NCBI GenBank assembly: GCA_003157675.1
Contig: PMKG01000362.1
Location: 1 to 13,806, forward strand
Direction of reading: 5' to 3'
DNA from: Acidobacteriota bacterium
GTDB lineage: Bacteria > Acidobacteriota > Vicinamibacteria > Vicinamibacterales > Fen-181
Length of the DNA: 13,806 nt
The notes beneath the pieces are model-generated. The model was not told the DNA's origin and did not search any database. It saw nothing but the letters and a program-made list of their open reading frames with translations. A program made the position numbers and the translations under genes. This document shows positions 8,643 to 13,806 of this stretch, piece after piece (the first letter of the stretch is position 1; every line of letters begins with the position of its first letter).

Positions 8643-8711
8643 GTCGGAACCTCCGGAGCAGATGGACGAGTGAACGGGCGGCCATACGAATCGGCCGCAG
8701 ATAGAGACGAT

Positions 8712-8719
8712 GAGCTTAT
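8712..8719 (-). promoter_or_regulatory. Shared upstream motif ATAAGCTC (paralogue 2)
   Basis: The minus strand reads ATAAGCTC, 69 bases before the paralogue 2 ATG. It is identical to the octamer at nearly the same distance upstream of paralogue 1. No convincing -35 box accompanies it here. Confidence 0.28.
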
Positions 8720-8838
8720 CGGCCCAGCCGTCGAGGATCATTTAGGACGCGGACGCGTCAGAACACGCGGGAGGCGCGGTCGTCCGGGCTGGTTGGCGCG
8801 GGAGATGCAACAGGAAGCGAATGCGTGGGAAAGCGGGG

Positions 8839-8875
8839 CCGCAGCCCGGGCGCCCATGATGGCGCCCGGCTGCGG
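8839..8875 (-). terminator. Strong hairpin downstream of barrel paralogue 3
   Basis: CCGCAGCCCGGGCGCC (8839-8854) pairs with GGCGCCCGGCTGCGG (8861-8875), a 15-bp stem with one bulged C and a 6-base loop. It starts 19 bases after the paralogue 3 stop. On the minus strand the stem is followed by CCCCGCTTTCCC, a weak pyrimidine tract. This is the most convincing terminator candidate in the window. Confidence 0.6.
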
Positions 8876-8894
8876 ACAGGCTTGACGACTTGGG

Positions 8895-9413
8895 TTACTT
8901 GGTGCCCGCCGCGGTCGAGATCCCGATCCCGAACCGGATGGAATTGAAACCAACGCCCGAGATCTGGAGCCGGAAGTAGTTGACCTGAGCCCGGACGGCG
9001 ATGCCCTTGTTCGACATCGGAATATCGACGCCGCCGCCGACGCCAAAGGCGAATCCGGCGCCAGGGCCGCCGTTGACATAGCCTAGGCCGGCCAGGCCTT
9101 CAACGAACGGCGCCGGCTTGCCCACGCCCTGGGAAACCACGTAGCGGACGCCACCGGTGCCGGTCACGAGGTGTTCGCTGTTCTTGTAGTTCCAGCCGAA
9201 GTCCCCGACGACCTGGACATTGGAGGCAACCGGAACGCCTACGTCGAACATCACGCCGATCGGCGCGAACTCGTTCGCACCGTTCGCAAACAAATACGTG
9301 GGAGCCCATCCGCCGGCGACCACGATATCCTTGCCCTGAGCAAACACCGGCCCGGCCACGAGCAACGCCAGCGCCACGACCGCCAGAACACGACCCACTG
9401 AAACTTTACGCAT
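8895..9413 (-). CDS. Small outer-membrane beta-barrel protein, paralogue 3
   Basis: A 172-residue secreted barrel protein. The signal peptide (RVLAVVALALLVAGPVFAQ) is followed by IVVAGGWAPTYLF, then GDFGWNYK, TGTGGVRYVV, PFVEGLAGLGYV, AFGVGGGVDIP, VRAQVNYFRLQ and the closing SIRFGIGIS. It resembles paralogue 1 across its full length, roughly half the residues identical by eye, so the array arose by tandem duplication. GGAGG lies 7 bases upstream of ATG 9413 and a strong hairpin follows the stop. The last strand ends in RFGIGIS plus a short tail rather than a C-terminal aromatic residue, as in the other copies. Function unknown; an 8-strand outer-membrane barrel is inferred from size and pattern. 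Confidence 0.86.
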   Translation of the reverse strand: MRKVSVGRVLAVVALALLVAGPVFAQGKDIVVAGGWAPTYLFANGANEFAPIGVMFDVGVPVASNVQVVGDFGWNYKNSEHLVTGTGGVRYVVSQGVGKPAPFVEGLAGLGYVNGGPGAGFAFGVGGGVDIPMSNKGIAVRAQVNYFRLQISGVGFNSIRFGIGISTAAGTK

Positions 9414-9476
9414 GTACCGACCTCCAATAGAGATTTGGTAACGACCAACAATCTCCAAGTGTGGCACGACAACTCG

Positions 9477-9484
9477 ACGATTAT
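9477..9484 (-). promoter_or_regulatory. Upstream motif related to ATAAGCTC (paralogue 3)
   Basis: The minus strand reads ATAATCGT inside TTGATAATCG, 63 bases upstream of the paralogue 3 ATG. It aligns with the ATAAGCTC octamers of paralogues 1 and 2. GATAAT is also a good -10 match, but no clear -35 box stands 17 bases above it. Confidence 0.27.
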
Positions 9485-9554
9485 CAACCTTGACAGCTGA
9501 GCTTGCCTTCGCTAGGCGCGGAGGCGATGGGGGTTGAACGTCGTGGGAATCACG

Positions 9555-9591
9555 GCGCGGCGCGAGCGACGGCAGCCGACGCTCACGCCGC
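9555..9591 (-). terminator. Strong hairpin downstream of barrel paralogue 4
   Basis: A 13-bp stem with one wobble: CGCGGCGCGAGCG (9555-9567) pairs with CGCTCACGCCGCG (9579-9591) around an 11-base loop. It begins 12 bases after the paralogue 4 stop on the minus strand. No T-tract follows. Confidence 0.5.
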
Positions 9592-9603
9592 GAGAACCGC
9601 TGG

Positions 9604-10158
9604 CTAGCCAGCGTTGTTGATGTTGGTCGCCTTCAACCGCGCCGGCGCCCAGCCGCCGGCGGCCTTGACCTTGCTGCCGAGGCAGAGGCCGATGCCGAAG
9701 CGAACCTGCGACAGCGCCGGGCCGCCGCTCTCGAGCTGCGTGTGGAAGTAGTCGACCTGCAGCCTGACGCCGGCCCACCGGAGGGCCATCACGTCCACGC
9801 CCGCGCCGACACCCCACGCAAAGCCCTTGTGGGTTCCGTAATCGGGGGCGTTCAGCACGCCAACGCCAGCCAGCCCCTCGACAAACGGCTTGACGGTCCC
9901 GGAAGGCTCGACGCCGATGACGTAACGGACGCCGCCCGTGATGGTCGCGACGTTGATGCCGGCGCCGGACTCGTTCTTGTGGTTGATCCCGACGTCGCCG
10001 ACCACCTGGAGGCCGCCGAACACCGGGATTGCCAGGTTCCCCATCACGCCGAGCGACGAGGTCGCCGTGTATTCGCCGGACTGAGCGCACACCGGCCCAG
10101 ACACCAGCAGTACCGCTGCCACCACCATCAGAATGCGGCCGACAAGGATCTTGCGCAT
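9604..10158 (-). CDS. Small outer-membrane beta-barrel protein, paralogue 4, apparently permuted
   Basis: A 184-residue member of the same family, with signal peptide (RILMVVAAVLLVSGPVCAQ), GDVGINHK, TITGGVRYVIG, PFVEGLAGVGVL, FAWGVGAGVDV, VRLQVDYFHTQ and VRFGIG. Two differences stand out. Directly after the signal peptide it lacks the first strand with the (A/G)GWAP motif that the other three have. After the usual last strand it carries a 22-residue extension beginning KVKAAGGWAPARLK, which looks like that missing strand. In a closed barrel the first and last strands are neighbours, so this could be a circular permutation. It also has a Cys in the last strand (GLCLGS). The start is ATG 10158 with GGAGG 7 bases upstream. 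It is first in the array and divergent from the dehydrogenase operon. Confidence 0.84.
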   Translation of the reverse strand: MRKILVGRILMVVAAVLLVSGPVCAQSGEYTATSSLGVMGNLAIPVFGGLQVVGDVGINHKNESGAGINVATITGGVRYVIGVEPSGTVKPFVEGLAGVGVLNAPDYGTHKGFAWGVGAGVDVMALRWAGVRLQVDYFHTQLESGGPALSQVRFGIGLCLGSKVKAAGGWAPARLKATNINNAG

Positions 10159-10234
10159 GCGTTGACCTCCGAGAGAATGGTGAGAATTGAGCGGCCCCCG
10201 GGCCGCCGATTCGGACGAGCCGATCGGTTGGTCC

Positions 10235-10240
10235 TATAAT
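10235..10240 (+). promoter_or_regulatory. Perfect TATAAT, possible promoter of the dehydrogenase-ETF operon
   Basis: A perfect -10 hexamer in a GC-rich divergent spacer, 84 bases upstream of the acyl-CoA dehydrogenase ATG. The -35 position holds nothing better than TCGGAC at 18 bases spacing. The reverse strand of the same site reads CATTAT and could act for barrel paralogue 4. Resemblance only. Confidence 0.38.
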
Positions 10241-10324
10241 GGGCCCGCGCGTCCGCCCCTGGGCGGCCGGCCGGCGTGCGGTCGGTCCGCCAGAAATCCA
10301 GTCCTCTTATCGGATGAGGTCGTC

Positions 10325-11458
10325 ATGGACTTTGATCTGCCCCGTGAAGTGCGGCTGGTGCGGCGGGCGGTTCGCGAGTTCGCCGACGCCACCGTGGCGC
10401 CGCTCGTCGAGCAGATGGAGCAGCGCGACGAGTTCCCCGCGACGCTCGCCCGGTCGCTCGGCGACCTCGGCGTCCTCGGGCTGGTCACCCCCGCCGAGTA
10501 CGGCGGGTCGAACCTCGGGCATCTCGCGCGCACGGTGGCCGTCGAGGAGGTGAGCCGCGTCTCGGCCGCCGTGGGCATCAGCCTGCAGGTCCACCACATG
10601 GCGACCGCCGCGCTGGGGGAGTTCGGCAGCGACGCCCAGAAGGCGAAGTACCTGCCCGCGCTCTGCCGCGGCGACTCGCTCGGCACCTGTGCGATCACGG
10701 AGCCGACCGGCGGCTCCGACCTGCTCGGCATGACGAGCACCGCCCGCGCGGTCGGCGACGGCTACGTGCTCAACGGCCGCAAGTGCTTCATCACCAACTG
10801 CCACCTGAGCGAGGCGGTGGTGACCGTGGCCAAGACCGGCGAGGGGCCCAAGGGGATCAGCGCCTTCATCGTCGAGAAGGGCACGCCCGGGTTCGCCGCC
10901 GGCCGGCACGAGCACAAGCTCGGCCTGCGCGGGGCGGATACGGGCGAGCTGGTCTTCCGCGATTGCCATGTGCCGCGCGAGAACCTGCTGGGCAACGAAG
11001 GCGACGGGATGACGATCGCCCTCAAGACGATCGGCGAGGGCGGCCGCCCGGGGATGGCCGCGACCTCGCTCGGCATCCTGCAGGCGTGCTACGACGAGTC
11101 GGTGCGCTTCGCCAAGGAACGCACGCTCTACGGCCGGCCGATCGCACAGCTCCAGGCGATCCAGTGGGGCGTCGCCGAGATCTTCGCCGAGCTGCAGGCT
11201 TCGCGCTGGCTGTGCTATCACGCCTCGTGGCTGAAGGACTCGGGCCGCGACTGCGGCGTCGAGAGCACGCTGGCCAAGATGTACGTCAGCGAGGCCGCCG
11301 TCAACGCGGCCAAGAAAGCGGTCGAGATTCACGGCGCGTGCGGCGCGATGATGGAGTACGCGGTCCAGCGCCTGTTCCGCGACGCGATGGTGTGCGTCTC
11401 GGCGGGCGGGACGACCGAGATCGGCAAGCTCGTCGTGGCGCGCGCGGCGCTGGCGTAA
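10325..11458 (+). CDS. Acyl-CoA dehydrogenase family flavoprotein lacking the usual catalytic Glu
   Basis: A 377-residue FAD enzyme of the acyl-CoA dehydrogenase family, expected to pass electrons between a CoA thioester and the ETF encoded next to it. It has the helical N-terminus, TCAITEPTGGSDL at 121-133 (flavin/substrate signature), GRKCFITN at 151-158, the KERTLYGRPI helix at 264-273 and the C-terminal RDAMVCVSAGGTTEIGKLV. At the position of the catalytic base in short- and medium-chain enzymes (E of YEGT) it has Gly361. The next visible candidate base position, on the central helix (YDESVRF, 256-262), is not clearly supplied either. ATG 10325 has GAGG 5 bases upstream; the open frame before it has no family sequence. 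etfB follows after 27 bases. It could be a reductase or a dehydrogenase for an unusual CoA ester. Confidence 0.9.
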   Translation: MDFDLPREVRLVRRAVREFADATVAPLVEQMEQRDEFPATLARSLGDLGVLGLVTPAEYGGSNLGHLARTVAVEEVSRVSAAVGISLQVHHMATAALGEFGSDAQKAKYLPALCRGDSLGTCAITEPTGGSDLLGMTSTARAVGDGYVLNGRKCFITNCHLSEAVVTVAKTGEGPKGISAFIVEKGTPGFAAGRHEHKLGLRGADTGELVFRDCHVPRENLLGNEGDGMTIALKTIGEGGRPGMAATSLGILQACYDESVRFAKERTLYGRPIAQLQAIQWGVAEIFAELQASRWLCYHASWLKDSGRDCGVESTLAKMYVSEAAVNAAKKAVEIHGACGAMMEYAVQRLFRDAMVCVSAGGTTEIGKLVVARAALA

Positions 11459-11485
11459 CGCGAGGCGACAGGAAGCGAGGCTCGC

Positions 11486-12280
11486 ATGAACATCGTCGTG
11501 TGCATGAAGCCGGTGCCGGACCCCCGCCGGTGGGGGAAGCTCAAGCTCGACCCGCGGACGATGCTGCTCAGGCGCGACGAGGTGCCGGCGGTCATCAACC
11601 CGCTCGACCGGAACGCGATCGAGCAGGCCGTCGCCCTCCGCGCGGCCGGTCCAGGCACCGTCACCGTGATCTCCATGGCCCCCCGTGAGGCCGAGGAGCA
11701 GCTGGCCGAGGCGCTGGCGATGGGCTGCGACCGCGCGTACCTGCTCTCGGACGCGGCGTTCGCGGGCGCCGACAGCCTGGCCACGGCCCGCTGCCTGGCC
11801 GCCGCGATCAGGCGGCTCGGCGACGTCGACCTGGTCTGCTGCGGCAGCTACTCGCTCGACGGCAGTACGTCGCAGGTGGGGCCGCAGATCGCGGAACTGC
11901 TCGACATCCCGGACCTCACACACGTCACCGCGCTCTCGCTCCAGGGCGGAACGCTCCGCGCCCGGTGCGCCACGGAGGGCGGCGAGACGGTCTACGAGTG
12001 CGAATTGCCGGCGCTCGTCACCTTCGACAAGGAGGTGAACGTGCCGCGCACGGCGTCGATGACCGGCATCATGCGAGCGGTCTCGGCCGGCGTTACCTGC
12101 TGGACGGCGGCCGACCTCGGCCTCTCGCCGGCCGAGGTGGGGCTCGGCGGGTCGCCGACGCAGATGCTCAACATCTTCACGCCCCCCGCCGCCCGCAAGG
12201 GCGAGATGCTCGAGGGGTCGCCCAGCCAGATGGCGGCCGCGCTCGTCGCGAAGCTGGGGCTTCGGAGGCACGCGTCATGA
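11486..12280 (+). CDS. etfB: Electron transfer flavoprotein beta subunit
   Basis: A 264-residue EtfB/FixA-family subunit that pairs with EtfA to carry electrons to or from the acyl-CoA dehydrogenase. Family signs are the N-terminal MNIVVCMKPVPDP, VINPLDRNAIEQAVALR at 37-53, the adenine-nucleotide loop SLDGSTSQVGPQIAE at 123-137, and PALVTFDKEVNVPRTASMTGIMRA at 175-198. The loop reads DGxTxQVGP, as in the FixA and bifurcating-type beta subunits I recall, rather than the DDxNQTG of mitochondrial-type ETF, which binds AMP. A second FAD and electron bifurcation are therefore possible but not shown. It starts at ATG 11486. Its TGA overlaps the ATG of the next gene (ATGA), so the two subunits are probably made in step. 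Confidence 0.94.
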   Translation: MNIVVCMKPVPDPRRWGKLKLDPRTMLLRRDEVPAVINPLDRNAIEQAVALRAAGPGTVTVISMAPREAEEQLAEALAMGCDRAYLLSDAAFAGADSLATARCLAAAIRRLGDVDLVCCGSYSLDGSTSQVGPQIAELLDIPDLTHVTALSLQGGTLRARCATEGGETVYECELPALVTFDKEVNVPRTASMTGIMRAVSAGVTCWTAADLGLSPAEVGLGGSPTQMLNIFTPPAARKGEMLEGSPSQMAAALVAKLGLRRHAS

Positions 12281-13806
12281 GCGACAACCCTGCACTCTGG
12301 GTCTTCGCCTCGCACCACGACGGGCGGATCGATGCGGTGGCGCTCGAGCTCCTTGGCAAGGCCCGCCAGCTCGCGGCCCAGGCGCACGCCCCGGTCGAAG
12401 CGATCGTGGCCGGCCATGAGGTGGAGCCGCTGGCCGACCAGTTGCGCCACGCCGGTGCGGATGTCGTCCGCGTGATCGACCACCCATCGCTCGCGGTGTT
12501 CTCGACCGTGCGGCTGGCGCGGGTGCTGGCCGACGCCGCCCGGCGCCATCGGCCACAGGCGCTGCTTCTCGGCGCCGACAACGAGAACGCGGCGCTGGCC
12601 GCGCGCGTCGCCGCGCGCCTTGGCACCGGCCTGAGCGCCCACTGCGTCGATCTCAAGCTGGAGCGGGGCCTCCTCGTGCAGACGGTGCCCGGCTTCGGCG
12701 GCCAGCTCATGGCCAACATCGTCTGCCCCGATCAGCGTCCGCAGATGGCCACCGTCGTCGCGGGGGTGTTCGGCCCCGTGGCGACCGCCCAGGACGCCCA
12801 GGTCGTCCACGAGCCGGTGGACACCGCGCCGGGCGGACGCATCGCGCGCGAGGTGGAGCGGCGCCGGCCGGAAGCCGCCCGCGCTCCGCTGGCGACCGCC
12901 GAGGTCGTCGTCGCGGGCGGATTCGGCGTCGGGTCGAAGGACCGGTGGGCGCTCATCGAGGAACTGGCCGCTCTGCTCCACGGCGAGGTGGGCGCCACAC
13001 GCCCGCCCGTCGACGAAGGCTGGGCCCGTCCCGAGCAGATGATCGGCGCGAGCGGCGTGTTCGTCTCGCCGAAGCTCTACATCGCCGCGGGCATCTCCGG
13101 CATGATGCACCACGTCGTCGGCATCCACGGCGCGAAGACCATCGTCGCCATCAACGCCGACCCGCGGGCCCCGATCTTCTCGGTGGCCGACGTCGGCCTG
13201 GTGGGCGACGTCGGCGACGTGCTGCCCGCGCTCGTGCACCACCTGCGGACCGGCGAGGGGCTGGCCCCCGAGATTGCGGAGCCGGGCGACACGAAGACGC
13301 CCGAGGAGTTCAAGGCGGCGTTGCGGAGGCTTCGCCCGAACCTCTACAAGCACGGCCGCCTCGTCGAGGACCCGGTCGAGGATCCGGTCACCCGCCGGAC
13401 CGTCGAAGGGCATTCGCAGATCTTCGAGGCCGCGCGCGATCCCAAGTACCAGGAGCTGATGACGACGACGTCGCACCTGACCGGCCGGCGCGTCTCGCGG
13501 TATCTCTCGGTCATCCGGTCGGTAGACGACATGATCGCCAACAGTCGCATGAAGCGCCTGATGTTCCAGCTGACCGGCACCTGCACGGGCGGGCGCTGCG
13601 CGGGCTGGGCGGCGCTGAACGCCATGTGGTCGACGACCTGGGACGTCGACAAGGCGCACGGCACCAGCTACCACGAACGGCTGAAGGCGTGGCTGGTCGC
13701 CTCGCAGGAGCAGGACATCACGCTGTCAGGCGCGCTGACCGATCCCAAGGGGAACCGGCGCCTCGGCCCGTCGAAGCAGCCCGACCCGGACATGTACCTC
13801 CACATC
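12277..13806 (+). CDS. ETF alpha subunit fused to a 4-hydroxybutyryl-CoA dehydratase-like domain, 3' end outside window
   Basis: One uninterrupted frame of 510 codons from ATG 12277 to the window end, no stop. Residues 1-328 are a complete EtfA: the N-terminal domain with VPGFGGQLMANIVCPDQRPQ, then the FAD domain with AGGFGVGSK (213-221), R242 in GATRPPVDEGW, IGASG (256-260), LYIAAGISGMMHH (267-279) and AINADPRAPIFSVAD. After a 12-residue linker, residues 341-510 match the N-terminus of AbfD (4-hydroxybutyryl-CoA dehydratase/vinylacetyl-CoA isomerase): TPEEF, DPKYQELM, VDDM, Cys436 and Cys441, WSTT, GTSYHERL, GALTDPKG and DPDMYL. In AbfD the two cysteines are [4Fe-4S] ligands spaced C-x3-C; here they are C-x4-C. 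No ATG or GTG start lies at the junction. The other cluster ligands and the rest of the domain are outside the window. Confidence 0.9.
   Translation, partial: MSDNPALWVFASHHDGRIDAVALELLGKARQLAAQAHAPVEAIVAGHEVEPLADQLRHAGADVVRVIDHPSLAVFSTVRLARVLADAARRHRPQALLLGADNENAALAARVAARLGTGLSAHCVDLKLERGLLVQTVPGFGGQLMANIVCPDQRPQMATVVAGVFGPVATAQDAQVVHEPVDTAPGGRIAREVERRRPEAARAPLATAEVVVAGGFGVGSKDRWALIEELAALLHGEVGATRPPVDEGWARPEQMIGASGVFVSPKLYIAAGISGMMHHVVGIHGAKTIVAINADPRAPIFSVADVGLVGDVGDVLPALVHHLRTGEGLAPEIAEPGDTKTPEEFKAALRRLRPNLYKHGRLVEDPVEDPVTRRTVEGHSQIFEAARDPKYQELMTTTSHLTGRRVSRYLSVIRSVDDMIANSRMKRLMFQLTGTCTGGRCAGWAALNAMWSTTWDVDKAHGTSYHERLKAWLVASQEQDITLSGALTDPKGNRRLGPSKQPDPDMYLHI

Noticed and set aside
7944..8885. 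Plus-strand open frame of 313 codons across the barrel array
   Set aside because: It is charged, Gly/Arg-rich and antisense to barrel paralogue 2. It crosses intergenic DNA and hairpins, with no start signal or family match.
9490..9495. Perfect TTGACA on the plus strand
   Set aside because: No matching -10 box follows at 16-18 bases and there is no plus-strand gene downstream before 10325. Probably chance.
7191..9591. Several strong hairpins considered as a CRISPR-like or regularly spaced repeat array
   Set aside because: The stems have different sequences and irregular spacing and follow gene stops. There are no repeated direct units or spacers.
10307..13674. Two long minus-strand frames (10307-12271 and 11992-13674) under the dehydrogenase-ETF operon
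   Set aside because: Compositional shadows of high-GC genes. All family motifs lie on the plus strand in the opposite frames.

Overview
The window is GC-rich DNA (close to 70% G+C by eye) with dense coding on both strands. It most likely comes from an Acidobacteriota genome, perhaps Vicinamibacteria. Two neighbouring permeases have the architecture of the 'acidobacterial duplicated orphan permease' (ADOP) family. The secreted, AQ-cleaved 8-strand-sized barrel proteins and the GGAGG ribosome binding sites suit a Gram-negative of that kind. Taxonomy is inferred from gene content only.

Layout. (1) 1-400, minus: N-terminal part of a secreted GH29 alpha-L-fucosidase, cut by the window edge. (2) 516-1864, plus: a one-helix small membrane protein overlapping, by GTGA, a polytopic PMT/GT39-type glycosyltransferase. 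(3) 1870-2001: a 132-bp lower-GC element bounded by perfect 15-bp inverted repeats, REP/MITE-like. (4) 2060-7136, plus: two tandem ADOP-type FtsX/MacB permeases, the first broken by a one-base frameshift near 2395. (5) 7340-10158, minus: four paralogous small outer-membrane beta-barrel proteins. Three have their own strong hairpin just downstream; the fourth ends towards a hairpin shared with the convergent permease. One paralogue looks circularly permuted. (6) 10325-13806, plus: acyl-CoA dehydrogenase, electron-transfer flavoprotein beta (etfB), then one continuous frame in which ETF alpha is fused to a 4-hydroxybutyryl-CoA dehydratase-like (AbfD/HpaB-family) domain, running off the window end.

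The last block is the most interesting. In 4-aminobutyrate and 4-hydroxybutyrate fermentation, 4-hydroxybutyryl-CoA dehydratase makes crotonyl-CoA, and an acyl-CoA dehydrogenase with EtfAB interconverts crotonyl-CoA and butyryl-CoA. Here those three activities sit in one tight operon, and the dehydratase-like radical flavoprotein is covalently attached to the ETF subunit. The dehydrogenase lacks the usual catalytic glutamate, and the ETF flavin-contact residues differ from the canonical ones, so the real substrate may be something else. No tRNA, rRNA, CRISPR array or transposase gene was seen. No gene-free stretch exceeds 300 bases.
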